Notes: generated by a model from the letters alone, not told the origin. Positions 35,702 to 44,137 are shown, counted from the first letter of the stretch. The stretch: 64,000 nucleotides of DNA from Salinivenus lutea (GCA_002894685.1 NCRC01000011.1:62001-126000), one strand, 5' to 3'. Made by a program: numbers and translations.

Positions 35702-36079
35702 CTAGCTCTGAAATATAAATCGGTGCGAGAATCTCATGTAGGGCTTATCTTCGGCCCTCTCTTCGATTTGCGTCTTGTGGATTTCTTCTCCGTCTTGGGT
35801 AAAGGTGTAGGCTACCTTCACTTGGCTGTGGCCGGGAGCGGGCTTGTAGTTCCCACGAATGACCACCATTCTCCCGTCGATCTCATCTTCAGGAATCGGA
35901 ATAATGACGGAGTCTGGCACCTCGTCGTCGATCCGGCGCGGGCGATCTTTAGCAAACTGGACGTACTCTCCGTCTTTCAACCGGGCCAGCTGATAGGAAC
36001 CGATCGATGCATATCCGGAGGTTATGTCCACGGAGATCGGTCCATCGTCTTCATCGAAGGAGATGCGCTTTGTTGGCAT
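35702..36079 (-). CDS. Hypothetical soluble protein, third gene of the EEP operon
   Basis: This 125-residue acidic protein is predicted to be all beta: strands such as GPISVDITSG, RMVVIRGNYK and QVKVAYTFTQDGEEIHKTQI. It has no signal or membrane segment. It starts three bases after the tiny membrane-protein gene and ends one base before the exported protein gene. No family is recognised. Its place suggests it works with the operon's phosphoesterase. Confidence 0.7.
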   Translation of the reverse strand: MPTKRISFDEDDGPISVDITSGYASIGSYQLARLKDGEYVQFAKDRPRRIDDEVPDSVIIPIPEDEIDGRMVVIRGNYKPAPGHSQVKVAYTFTQDGEEIHKTQIEERAEDKPYMRFSHRFIFQS

Positions 36080-36082
36080 CGT

Positions 36083-36271
36083 TCAGGATATAGGTTGTGA
36101 GTGATAAGCTAGCAAGCAGTGGATCTGGCGGTTGCTAAGGGAAGAAGGCTGGGCTTCAGCAAATTTCTGAACCGCCTTGAAGGCAAATGCCGCTACGAAA
36201 AACATCGTTGTGAAATATGCTCTGATGATGAGTCCAAGCGCGATGATCTTTGGGGGAGCCGCCGTGCTCAT
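36083..36271 (-). CDS. 62-residue membrane protein, translationally coupled to EEP gene
   Basis: This small frame starts with ATG 36271, overlapping the stop of the phosphoesterase gene as ATGA. It encodes a hydrophobic segment (PKIIALGLIIRAYFTTMFFV through FAFKAVQKF), one long or two short membrane helices, and a polar tail. It ends three bases before the next gene. The tight overlaps on both sides are strong evidence that it is real although it is short. No family is recognised; it could anchor the neighbour proteins or be a toxin-like pore. Confidence 0.7.
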   Translation of the reverse strand: MSTAAPPKIIALGLIIRAYFTTMFFVAAFAFKAVQKFAEAQPSSLSNRQIHCLLAYHSQPIS

Positions 36272-37239
36272 CGCCGAAACTCGGACCAGAGCGGAAAGTG
36301 ATCGGAGATACGCCACGAAAGCGATCGCGAACTCAAATCCCGCGAGGGGAGGGCCTCGCCGCGAAAGTCGAAGTGTCCGCTCCGTGCATAGTTCATCGAT
36401 AGCGCTGGATTTCCTGCCTCTCCAGTAAACCAAGCGATCTGGTCGTAAAACTTCTCAGAGGCGGGATCTTCCTCATCGCTGAAAATCGTGCGAGGGACCT
36501 CATGCAGACGATCAGGGACGGTAAGGCCCGTGGAGGTGAAAGTCTGGTAGAGGGGACTTCCCTTCCGATCAACGTTAAAATCCCCGAGGGCAATCAGGTC
36601 GTGATCCCAGACATCCTCGTCGCGTGCCCAGCGGGAAATCCACTCGGCAATCGCCTTAAGTTCTGGCTTCCGATCTTCTGGAGACTCTCCATACAGCACG
36701 TGCAACGTCACGAGAACGAAGGTTTCGTCTCCGCTACGAAAGCTGACCGCGTAGGGTGTTCGGGCAAACTGGCGGGAGAGAGCATCTCCGGCAATCCTTC
36801 CTTTCTCTTCCTCAGGCACGACGAGCTCGCCGGCTAGTCCGCTCAAACGGACAGTTCGCCGGTCGAAGATGAAGGCCAAACGCTCACCATTTCCCCGATC
36901 TCCACGAGTGATATCAGTCAAGACATGGTCCCAGTTGGGGCCGAGCAGATCAAGAACGGCTCGGAGAGCGCTCACGTCACCCCTCACCTCTTGAACAGCG
37001 ACGACGTCAAAGCGCCGCAAGATTTCACTGATTGCCAAAAGCGAGTGGCGATCCCGTTTCGGACTATCGTCTTCACCGGACTCCCACTTATCGGTGTAGC
37101 CTCCGAACGCTCGGATATTCCACGTCCCAATCAGTAGATTTTGATCGAGAACGCGCGGAGGCAACTGGTTGTCGAGTGCCACGCGGAGCATCTCTACACC
37201 CTTCTCCACAGGAACGGGTGCGTCAGAAAAATCAATCAC
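36268..37239 (-). CDS. Endonuclease/exonuclease/phosphatase (EEP) family protein
   Basis: This 323-residue protein belongs to the DNase I/sphingomyelinase-like superfamily. Motifs are in order: IGTWNIRAFGG (Asn), VVAVQEVRG (catalytic Glu), LVTLHVLYG, LIALGDFNVDRK (Asp-x-Asn) and SWRISDHFPLW (Asp-His pair). There is no signal peptide, so it acts in the cytoplasm on DNA, RNA or a phosphorylated small molecule. It is first in a four-gene operon with a tiny membrane protein, a soluble protein and an exported protein. That combination is not one I know. Confidence 0.88.
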   Translation of the reverse strand: MIDFSDAPVPVEKGVEMLRVALDNQLPPRVLDQNLLIGTWNIRAFGGYTDKWESGEDDSPKRDRHSLLAISEILRRFDVVAVQEVRGDVSALRAVLDLLGPNWDHVLTDITRGDRGNGERLAFIFDRRTVRLSGLAGELVVPEEEKGRIAGDALSRQFARTPYAVSFRSGDETFVLVTLHVLYGESPEDRKPELKAIAEWISRWARDEDVWDHDLIALGDFNVDRKGSPLYQTFTSTGLTVPDRLHEVPRTIFSDEEDPASEKFYDQIAWFTGEAGNPALSMNYARSGHFDFRGEALPSRDLSSRSLSWRISDHFPLWSEFRR

Positions 37240-37449
37240 AGTCCGACCGGCTAGGGTAACCAGTGGTATTTGAGAGGATGAAAGGTGGAGAGGGAGAGAC
37301 GTGAGCCGATGTTAGCGTAAACTGATCGGCTTCAACGCCTCAGTTCTTCAGACAAATCAGTTCCCCGATCTACCAAGTGAAAGAAAGGTCAACGTGAGAA
37401 ATACCGTCTTCCGACGAAGAACGGTTTCTGTACGATCAGTCAGCAACGT

Positions 37450-38052
37450 CTAGAGGGAAATCCAAGCCCAACTTTGCCGGGTAACTTCAATCTCACCATG
37501 ATTACCTCTCTGTTCGCCAGTGTAGTAGCGCCCTACCAACCGGTTATTTCCGTCAAGGCGTAGTTTCGCTGTGCCTTCGTGAGTTGCCATACCTTCCTCA
37601 GCGGAGGGGGCAGGGCGATTCCTATACGTGTAGGTCAGCTCAGATCCCGAGCGGTCGCTTTTAAGGAAGGCCGAGGTACTTTCAGATCTTGAACTATCAG
37701 TATGTGCCTCCACGAAGATCTGATTCCATTGCTGTTCGATCTCAATTGTGAAGGGCCATTCCTCCTCGAAGTCGTCGCCGAAAGACGATCGGAGAACCCC
37801 CTCCCACGTCCCACCAAGGTTGGCAACGTTTAGAAGACCTACCTCCGCCCCCACCCGCCAGAGGAAGTTCTGAAAGAGCCAGTAAGCGGCATAGAAGACT
37901 GTCAGCACCGATGGAACAGTGAGGGAGATTCCAGCCATCTGGGAGAGATCCGAAATCGCCCCGCTTAAATAGTAGTGAATAGGCCAGCAAGCGAGAGCAA
38001 TGAGTCCAATAATCCTCCACCGGCGCGAGGAATCATTCGCGTAGGAGTGCAT
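37450..38052 (-). CDS. cap15: Cap15-like CBASS effector (membrane helices plus beta-barrel)
   Basis: This 200-residue protein has two membrane helices (about 13-34 and 45-66), then a beta-barrel domain with LGGTWEG, TYTYRNRP, HEGTAKLRL and HGEIEVTR, which is the pattern of Cap15. In CBASS, a cyclic nucleotide binds the small barrel and the oligomer disrupts the inner membrane, killing the infected cell. It starts two bases after the CD-NTase gene, so the two are translated together. The C-terminus is complete. Assignment rests on domain layout and context. Confidence 0.8.
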   Translation of the reverse strand: MHSYANDSSRRWRIIGLIALACWPIHYYLSGAISDLSQMAGISLTVPSVLTVFYAAYWLFQNFLWRVGAEVGLLNVANLGGTWEGVLRSSFGDDFEEEWPFTIEIEQQWNQIFVEAHTDSSRSESTSAFLKSDRSGSELTYTYRNRPAPSAEEGMATHEGTAKLRLDGNNRLVGRYYTGEQRGNHGEIEVTRQSWAWISL

Positions 38053-38054
38053 AG

Positions 38055-38981
38055 TCAGCTTCGGAGCTTATTCCAGGCTTCAAGCGTGCGATTGGCCTTC
38101 TGGGTTGACCACTGGGTTTCTTCGCCCCCGAACATTCGCAGTAGTTCATCCTGAGTACGCATTCCTGGAAGGTTCGACTCCTGATGGTAGTCGATGATGG
38201 CCTCGAAGGAGTCTCGGTAGCTTCGTTTGAAGCAACGATCCGGAGCGTTGTAGACCAGACACTCGATGAAATAAGAGGGGGCTATATCTTCCGGAATCTC
38301 ACCTTTCTCCACGAGGTACGTCCGCGCATTCTTAAAGCAGCGCACCATAGGTTTGAATCGCCGATTTGTATTTTGGTGCTTGTCCGTCCCGTTCTGGTAG
38401 TGTCGTTTAGGGAAGTTGATAATCTCATCTCCAGAGCGGGTGTCGAAGCGAATACCCGTGACGTAGTCGAATCCCTCTGGGTCTGAGTCGTCCATCAAGT
38501 AGTACAGCCGGAATTTCTGGCAGACGACCACGTCTGCATCGAGATAAGGCGTCTCGACGGCGATGCACTTATCCTTTTCGGAGACATAGTCCTCTGGGAA
38601 AATTCCGTCGTCGTTATAGTGGTCCCGAAGTGCCTCTATGACGCGTTCCCGGAAGTCCTCCAGAGAGTTTGAGGAGTAGGAAGCGCGTTCCCTGTATACT
38701 TCCTTCTGAGCCTCGGTAAGCGCAGAAAGGTCTTTGCGGTAAACCGAGTCGAGCCGAATGACTGTGTCCACATCGCTATCGCCGTGGATATTCGTGTGGT
38801 TCCTGTAGGAGCCCTGCAGGAAGGCATTGTAGCTGACCCAGTCTGGCCAGTCGTACTGGTCCAAGGCGTGTCGAACGGACTTGTGGGTTTTCTTGGCCGT
38901 CTCGACGGCTCCGCGGTTTGACCAGTGATTTTCGAGTTGGGACTCCGTTACGTTCATGAGGTCTGAGGTGAAAAGCGTCAT
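38055..38981 (-). CDS. CD-NTase (cGAS/DncV-like cyclic-nucleotide synthase) of CBASS
   Basis: This 308-residue enzyme has the nucleotidyltransferase signature GS at 57-58 (LQGSYRN) followed by GDSDVD (Asp68 to Asp72) and a third Asp near 148-150 (YLDADVVV), which hold the two metals. It would sense phage infection and make a cyclic di- or trinucleotide. ATG 38957 is an alternative start and would leave a usual distance to the palindrome at 38998. The effector gene follows at once; HTH and peptidase genes precede it. No Cap2/Cap3 or HORMA/TRIP13 genes are present, so this is a type I CBASS. Confidence 0.9.
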   Translation of the reverse strand: MTLFTSDLMNVTESQLENHWSNRGAVETAKKTHKSVRHALDQYDWPDWVSYNAFLQGSYRNHTNIHGDSDVDTVIRLDSVYRKDLSALTEAQKEVYRERASYSSNSLEDFRERVIEALRDHYNDDGIFPEDYVSEKDKCIAVETPYLDADVVVCQKFRLYYLMDDSDPEGFDYVTGIRFDTRSGDEIINFPKRHYQNGTDKHQNTNRRFKPMVRCFKNARTYLVEKGEIPEDIAPSYFIECLVYNAPDRCFKRSYRDSFEAIIDYHQESNLPGMRTQDELLRMFGGEETQWSTQKANRTLEAWNKLRS

Positions 38982-38997
38982 GGCCGAACAGTTTGTT

Positions 38998-39015
38998 GTT
39001 GATGGTCAACTCAAT
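38998..39015. promoter_or_regulatory. Operator-like palindrome before the CD-NTase gene
   Basis: GTTGATGGTCAACTCAAT lies between the peptidase gene and the CD-NTase gene. Its core GTTGA-TGG-TCAAC is a 5-bp dyad, and the whole site is nearly identical to the one before the PhoD-like gene at 41937. It may be bound by the HTH regulator of the cluster. Confidence 0.6.
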
Positions 39016-39047
39016 TTCACAATCAGGGAAGTTGCTAAGGCCCTCAG

Positions 39048-39677
39048 TTAGAATAGTGTCTGTTGTCCTTCAGATTCGCCACGTGAGCGGTAGATCCGTC
39101 CGCTGTTTTCATCGATGTAGGCGAGGTCAAGGCGCTGTAGCCGGACCTTCATGGCCTCCTTACTCACATTGAAGTCCTCACTGAGCCCAGTGACAGTTGA
39201 CCAGGTCATTTGGTCGTAGTGTGTCACTGCTCCCCTAAGATGGGGCTCTGGCATCAAGAGTCCTGTCGCAAACCAATCCGCTTGACGTTCGGTCCAGTCG
39301 TCGGACCCGTCCCGACAAAAGACGCGCTCTTTCTTGGAGCCTTCGTCAAGGGAGGGAGTAGATCCCCCAAGATTCTTTACATGGAGAACCCAGTGGCCGA
39401 TTTCATGTCCTTTAGTAAACCGGTCGAACCCGCTAATCTTGTCGAAACGGTCGGCAAAAAGCTCGTTCAGCGTGACAATCTGGCTTTCGGGATAGAGGGC
39501 CGCAAGGGTCGACTCGTTCTCGATGAGGTCGTATTCCCACCGCAATCCGCAGAGCATTTCCCCGATAAGATCAACTTCGACTGGAGGCGAGACCTTTTTT
39601 GCAGTCTCGCGTCCATACTTACGGAGCATACTGGCAGCCTTCTCCTCAACGTCGTCTCGGCTCAGATAGTCGGGCAT
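39048..39677 (-). CDS. ImmA/IrrE-type zinc peptidase, CapP-like regulator of CBASS
   Basis: This 209-residue metallopeptidase has the zinc motif HEIGH at 91-95 and the third ligand Glu130 in TERQADWFATGLLMPE. Such COG2856 peptidases cleave an HTH repressor to induce its target genes; CapP does this for CBASS operons. The C-terminal part looks like a small winged-helix domain. It lies between the HTH gene (26 bases upstream) and the CD-NTase gene (66 bases downstream). The match of this trio to known CapH-CapP-regulated CBASS is close. Confidence 0.85.
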   Translation of the reverse strand: MPDYLSRDDVEEKAASMLRKYGRETAKKVSPPVEVDLIGEMLCGLRWEYDLIENESTLAALYPESQIVTLNELFADRFDKISGFDRFTKGHEIGHWVLHVKNLGGSTPSLDEGSKKERVFCRDGSDDWTERQADWFATGLLMPEPHLRGAVTHYDQMTWSTVTGLSEDFNVSKEAMKVRLQRLDLAYIDENSGRIYRSRGESEGQQTLF

Positions 39678-39703
39678 TTTTGCTTCCGTCCGTTTGAGTC
39701 GCT

Positions 39704-40069
39704 TTAGTTCGAGTCAGAAGCTTTTCTCTGATTACGCTTCTTACGGATTTCCTTGGCCTTCTGGCGAAGCTCTTCAAGCTCCTGCTCGTCGAGGTCACTA
39801 ATTTCACGGAGGAAGGCAGGATGTTCTCTCGACTGGGTGACTACCTCCTTCACGTCGTCGGGAACGCGGCCTGCCAAAACCAGGAGTTCGTCGAGGTCGG
39901 CATCGAGCACCTCCGCCAGCTTCCGGATTGTATCCTGGGAGGGAGGCGACATCTTACCGGTCTCAATCTTGCTCAGATAGGTAAAGTCGATGCCGACCTT
40001 GTTAGATAACTCGCGCTGATTTAAGCCGTGCTCAAGCCGAAGCTCGCGAAGGCGCTTGCCGAATTCCAT
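39704..40069 (-). CDS. XRE-family HTH repressor, CapH-like
   Basis: This 121-residue protein has a phage-repressor-type helix-turn-helix (GLNQRELSNKVGIDFTYLSK) and a charged helical C-terminus. ATG 40069 was chosen because upstream in-frame codons overlap the promoter. It should repress the CBASS operon and be cut by the downstream peptidase after DNA damage or infection. Likely binding sites are the dyads at 40100-40128, 38998-39015 and 41937-41954. CapH proteins are usually shorter; the tail of about 45 residues may hold the cleavage site. Confidence 0.85.
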   Translation of the reverse strand: MEFGKRLRELRLEHGLNQRELSNKVGIDFTYLSKIETGKMSPPSQDTIRKLAEVLDADLDELLVLAGRVPDDVKEVVTQSREHPAFLREISDLDEQELEELRQKAKEIRKKRNQRKASDSN

Positions 40070-40099
40070 AGTTTCAGGGGTAATAAGTGTGCGGTGGGG

Positions 40100-40128
40100 G
40101 ATTATTGTTGCTTGCCAAATCAATAATC
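40100..40128. promoter_or_regulatory. Inverted repeat in CBASS operon promoter
   Basis: GATTATTG (40100-40107) and CAATAATC (40121-40128) are exact 8-bp complements separated by 13 bases, 31 bases before the HTH start. This fits an autoregulatory operator over the operon promoter. Confidence 0.6.
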
Positions 40129-40232
40129 GTGATTCTGTTCGTTTCCATTGCGTTCTGTGGCATCATGGTGCTGATCTCCACTTTGAGCCTCAGTGTATGT
40201 GAAGGCGCGCTGTTCGGAGGCTAGATCCACGC

Positions 40233-41900
40233 TCATTGGCTATAAGCTTTCACAACCACCTGTTCGTGGACGGGCTCAACGGTTAGGCCACCAGATCTCG
40301 TATCACTGGCCTCATAGCGCCACTGAAGCCAGAGGCGCTGGCGTTTTTCATCCTCATCGGACCCTTCAAGACCTTTGCTCTCTGGATCGTCAAATCGCCC
40401 GCTCAACCAGTTCCGCGTGCGCAGATATTCGTTGTCGGAGGAGACCGGAAGCACCTCGGTCCTGACCTGATCACCGGCATTTTCCGGCTCGTCATCTGAT
40501 GCCACCAGGATCCCCTGCCATTTCCAGTAATCGGGCGGCGGGTGTCCAATCGCAGAGGAGGTCACTTGGTGAATAATGGCTTGGTCCTTCGAGTGCCCAT
40601 TCTCAGGTAGATGATTCGGGTTGTCCGAGACGATTCGGCCTCTCGATCCGACATGCACGTCTCCCGAGAGGATAGTCACTCGGGTCCCACTGCGCCCGGC
40701 ATGCCGAAGGAGCCTCATGATGAGCCGAGCTCGTTCTCCACGGTGGCGGCTATGCTGCCACTGATCGATCAGATCATCCTGCAGATTACCAAAGTTGATC
40801 GGGAGGTGGCCGATTCGATATTGCAGGAAAACGACTGGGATTGAAGACACTAATACCAGGTGACGCGTCCGGTCATCGGAGTCTCGTCTGGCGTGTTTTT
40901 CCAGAAGCTCCTTGAGGTCGCTCCACTGGCTTTCGGCCATTACTTGATCACGAGTCCGCCCACTCCGGATGTCGATCGCAATCAAGTCCAACTCGTGACC
41001 AGGCTCCCTGTAGGTCAGCGACTGGAGGTAATGGTCTCTTTCCCCGTAGCAGTTGTTTTCCTCTCCGCCCAGCTGGAACGCCTCGAAGCAATCGGAAGCA
41101 GCCTCGTAGAGGCCCTGGAAGCAGTCCGCGTTCTGCTTCTCTTCAGGATAGGAGCCCCAGCCATCTACGATATCGTGATCGTCCCAAGTGAAGATGCCTG
41201 GGACGCGGGCAAGAACCTGCTTAGTTCCTCTTCGGGTCCATCGGTCGGCATACAGGTCGACAAACTGTTCAGTAAGGCGTGGTACAAAGTCATTACCTGT
41301 CGGCTTGTCGAGCCGCTTCTCTCCGTCCATTCCCTCAAACTCCTTCAGTGGCGGCTTCTGCCAGAGCTGATCAGCATAAAGCTGGTCCCCGCCACCAATC
41401 AGTAGGCTGTAACCGGGCTTCTCTTCTTCCTGTGATTCGCGGTGCTGACGGCGGATATCTTCCCAGAGCCGTTGCGGTTTTTCAAGCTGGTGGTAGAGGC
41501 TTTCTTCACCGACGCCGTTGCAGGAGAAGAAGGCAAAGTCTGGGATGCCCCCCTGCTTCGGTACGTAGATCCTGTCGACCGGATCTGCCAGCCAATCAGG
41601 AAGGGAAAGCTGGCTCCCTGAAGAGAAAACGCGGTAGGAAATCCAGCGTCCTTCTTCCCGTCGTTCAGCCTCTACTTTCCAACTCCAGTAGTATGCACCT
41701 TCTTCTCCATACTCGGGAAAGGAATGGGTGAGGCTTGGATCCCCGACTTGAACACCGTCTGCTTGCGAGTCGATGGTGATTGGTGGCTCTTCTTCTGCCT
41801 CAGTGACAAGCATCTGAGCACGAAAGCTCCAAACATCTCCGTTTGGGTCACTTGTAGCACCCGACTCGGCGTAGAGAATGGGACCAAGCTTGAGCTTCAT
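40233..41900 (-). CDS. PhoD-like metallophosphatase/phosphodiesterase
   Basis: This 555-residue protein belongs to the PhoD (alkaline phosphatase D) family. Metal-site motifs are present: GGGDQLYADQLW, FTWDDHDIVDGWG and LSGDVHVGSRG. There is no signal peptide, so unlike Bacillus PhoD it is cytoplasmic; start ATG 41900 is immediately before a strand (MKLKLGPILYAE). It is on the same strand upstream of the CBASS operon and has a near-identical operator-like palindrome in its promoter. Cytoplasmic PhoD-like enzymes could hydrolyse phosphodiesters such as cyclic nucleotides; that is speculation. Confidence 0.85.
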   Translation of the reverse strand: MKLKLGPILYAESGATSDPNGDVWSFRAQMLVTEAEEEPPITIDSQADGVQVGDPSLTHSFPEYGEEGAYYWSWKVEAERREEGRWISYRVFSSGSQLSLPDWLADPVDRIYVPKQGGIPDFAFFSCNGVGEESLYHQLEKPQRLWEDIRRQHRESQEEEKPGYSLLIGGGDQLYADQLWQKPPLKEFEGMDGEKRLDKPTGNDFVPRLTEQFVDLYADRWTRRGTKQVLARVPGIFTWDDHDIVDGWGSYPEEKQNADCFQGLYEAASDCFEAFQLGGEENNCYGERDHYLQSLTYREPGHELDLIAIDIRSGRTRDQVMAESQWSDLKELLEKHARRDSDDRTRHLVLVSSIPVVFLQYRIGHLPINFGNLQDDLIDQWQHSRHRGERARLIMRLLRHAGRSGTRVTILSGDVHVGSRGRIVSDNPNHLPENGHSKDQAIIHQVTSSAIGHPPPDYWKWQGILVASDDEPENAGDQVRTEVLPVSSDNEYLRTRNWLSGRFDDPESKGLEGSDEDEKRQRLWLQWRYEASDTRSGGLTVEPVHEQVVVKAYSQ

Positions 41901-41936
41901 TGCTGAGGGAGGGAGATTTCTGTAATATCTACTTGT

Positions 41937-41954
41937 GTTGATAATCAACTCAAC
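41937..41954. promoter_or_regulatory. Operator-like palindrome before the PhoD-like gene
   Basis: GTTGATAATCAACTCAAC contains a perfect 13-base palindrome (GTTGAT-A-ATCAAC), 37 bases before the start. It matches the site at 38998-39015 at 15 of 18 bases, suggesting shared control with the CD-NTase gene. The rest of the gap to 42266 has a hairpin but no gene. Confidence 0.65.
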
Positions 41955-42072
41955 AAAATGGAAGGTGTTTCACAGCAAGAATGCGTAATCCCGATACGTC
42001 TTCGGGGAACTCCCTACGAGGACTGATTCGACCCTGATCTGTCCAGTCATCCTTCAATTCCATCTCTACTAC

Positions 42073-42093
42073 AACAACCGATGAGCGGTTGTT
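42073..42093. terminator. Hairpin in divergent region (possible terminator or regulatory hairpin)
   Basis: AACAACCG and CGGTTGTT pair perfectly around the loop ATGAG. The stem is short of a clear U-tract, so termination is uncertain. It lies between the divergent PhoD-like gene and the membrane-protein gene. Confidence 0.35.
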
Positions 42094-42266
42094 ATTCAAC
42101 ACTTGTGGTACACCCTCTTGTTGAACTGATCACCATCTTACAGTACCTTCGTGCAGCGCCATGTTACGCCTCTTGAGGAAGCCCTCGACTCGATCGTGAG
42201 CGACCCATCGGTAGACGCAATAACTATAGTATTTCCCCTCGAAAGATAACAAGACTGGGTAAAGAC

Positions 42267-43709
42267 ATGTCGTCAGCCAGAGATGCACGAGACTCAGGCG
42301 ACCCCAAGAGAGGATTCTGGAATTGTCTCTCCGGCGTATTTTCAAAAGGGGGATGGATTGGAAAGCGAGTTGCTAAAACAGTGGGAAAAGCCTCTCCACT
42401 CAGAACCTCCGGTGGAGAGGTGACCACCGGCAAGAAAAAGGACTGTCAACGACTCAGTTTCTGGGACTATCTGGAATGGATTGGGCGGAGCTACTTTTAT
42501 GCTCCCATCGTCGCAGTGTCCGTAGCCTGGGTCGGCGTTATGGCGTCATTATATCCGTCGCAGATTCGAGCCTCCCTCGGGAATGTCGCACTTTTCAGTG
42601 GTGACCCTCTCAACAAAACGGCTACTTGGTTCTGGTTTCTGACGATAGTGGCAGGACTTCTCTTTTGGGGACGGCGAGCCGCAGAAGGACGAGCCCTCAA
42701 ACGGGAAAATAGAGAACGAAAGCGCCTGATCAAAAGTCAAGAGGAGGCAGCTGAGCAGCTTCGTCTCGAGGTACGGACAATGCCTCCCGATAGCTTTCTG
42801 AGTCAATTCAGCACCTCTTTTCGAAGTGTCGAGCGAGCTTTCACCAAGGCCCTGGAAGCCTTCGGGGACACTGAGAGTGGATATGGTGCTCAACGCGAGA
42901 CCCTGGTTCTCAGCATTCAGTCAGGTCTTCTCAGCATGATCGAGTTGGCACGATCATTCGACGAAAATAAGTCGGATCGGTACGCGGCCAACGTAATGCT
43001 TTACATACCGTCGGGCGCTCTGAACGATGATGCAGTTCAAGAGGTCGACGATAGACTCTTGCACGCGGCTGATGAGGTGAGTTCGAGAAATCTAAGAGGC
43101 GTGCTAGATCTTCGGACGGATCTAACAGTGGTTTCTGAATCTGCAGAAGAGGATTGGAGCACAGACGAAGATCTTCAGACAGTGGCGTTTGCCATTCCGC
43201 AAAAGCACCGATCACAGGAAACCTCCTATCGGGATGAGCAAAAGTGGCGGACTGGACCTGGGGCGCCAAAGGCGCTGCTTACCGGTAATGCCGACTTGTT
43301 CGGGGACACGAGGGAGATTAGAGAGTGGCTAAACAACTGGTCGACTCTCGAGGAAGATGCTAAATTCAGAATCCTAGGATACATCACCAGCGAAGGACAA
43401 CCCCAAATAGGGAGCTTCTTCTCTTCGCCCCTAATTCCTAGCTCCGACGACGCGAATATTTTCCTCGATGGTCCGGAAGACGAAACCGAGGAAAATGTAG
43501 ATTCTCAGACAAACCCTCTCCTCGATCATGCTCTGCCGTACGGGGTTCTCAATATGCACCGCTCCGAATCGGGAATTTTGAAAGGAAGGGCAGAAAGCCA
43601 GGAGTACTTCGAACTCGTTACTCTGCCTATCAAAGATCGACTAGCGCGTCTCGTAGGCCTCCTCGCTCACTTAGAGTATGACAAGCACAGCACGTGGCAG
43701 CATCTGTGA
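42267..43709 (+). CDS. Two-helix membrane protein with coiled coil and C-terminal sensor-like domain
   Basis: This 480-residue protein has a basic N-terminus, two membrane helices (about 77-95 and 110-132), a coiled coil (about 135-175), a helical bundle, and a C-terminal alpha/beta region (about 230-470) that resembles a GAF-like domain in pattern (NVMLYIPSG, LFGDTREIREWL, YGVLNMHRSES, LVTLPIKDRLARLVGLLAH). No catalytic motif is seen. Membrane-plus-sensor layouts occur in abortive-infection effectors, and it is adjacent to CBASS. The function is unknown. Confidence 0.7.
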   Translation: MSSARDARDSGDPKRGFWNCLSGVFSKGGWIGKRVAKTVGKASPLRTSGGEVTTGKKKDCQRLSFWDYLEWIGRSYFYAPIVAVSVAWVGVMASLYPSQIRASLGNVALFSGDPLNKTATWFWFLTIVAGLLFWGRRAAEGRALKRENRERKRLIKSQEEAAEQLRLEVRTMPPDSFLSQFSTSFRSVERAFTKALEAFGDTESGYGAQRETLVLSIQSGLLSMIELARSFDENKSDRYAANVMLYIPSGALNDDAVQEVDDRLLHAADEVSSRNLRGVLDLRTDLTVVSESAEEDWSTDEDLQTVAFAIPQKHRSQETSYRDEQKWRTGPGAPKALLTGNADLFGDTREIREWLNNWSTLEEDAKFRILGYITSEGQPQIGSFFSSPLIPSSDDANIFLDGPEDETEENVDSQTNPLLDHALPYGVLNMHRSESGILKGRAESQEYFELVTLPIKDRLARLVGLLAHLEYDKHSTWQHL

Positions 43710-43816
43710 GCCGTCGTCTCTCTTCAGGAGATTGAACTTAGAATTGATCCTCGCAACATTCTGATATTACGCGCATTGGAGTCTTCCAATTAGCTAAAAA
43801 ATGCCTCCTGAGGCCC

Positions 43817-44011
43817 ATGAGCAACGCTCAGCGTCGGATCCAAGACATAAGAGACATCATGGAAGAGCTCAATGGCTCCTCGTCTCGTTCCGCTGACGAT
43901 CAAATCAGCTCCACACATGAGACTACGAGCCATACCTCTATCCACATTCCCTCGGAATCCAGAGAGCTGGAGCGTCGACAACAGGAAAACGTTTCTCCGT
44001 CTTCTTCCTGA
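43817..44011 (+). CDS. Small polar protein, 64 residues
   Basis: This short frame has a helical start (RRIQDIRDIMEEL) and a Ser/Thr/Glu-rich tail. It ends 29 bases before a strong terminator, which supports a transcribed gene, possibly as the last gene of the membrane-protein unit upstream (gap 107 bases). No family is recognised. Confidence 0.5.
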   Translation: MSNAQRRIQDIRDIMEELNGSSSRSADDQISSTHETTSHTSIHIPSESRELERRQQENVSPSSS

Positions 44012-44039
44012 GTGGTCGTAATCGTATCTGAACTGAGCA

Positions 44040-44078
44040 CGCCCTGCCGTTCGAAGAGTCGGCAGGGCGTTTCTATTT
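44040..44078 (+). terminator. Rho-independent terminator
   Basis: CGCCCTGCCG (44040-44049) pairs with CGGCAGGGCG (44060-44069) around a ten-base loop and is followed by TTTCTATTTT. It ends the plus-strand unit that contains the two genes before it. Confidence 0.85.
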
Positions 44079-44137
44079 TGCCGAACACCAACATCTCAAC
44101 GCAAGGCAGTAAACCGACACGGAGGTTATGAACAGCC

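Noticed and set aside
41937-41949. The longer start of the PhoD-like gene at 41948
   Set aside because: It would place the first codons within the operator-like palindrome and add residues unlike the family; ATG 41900 fits better.
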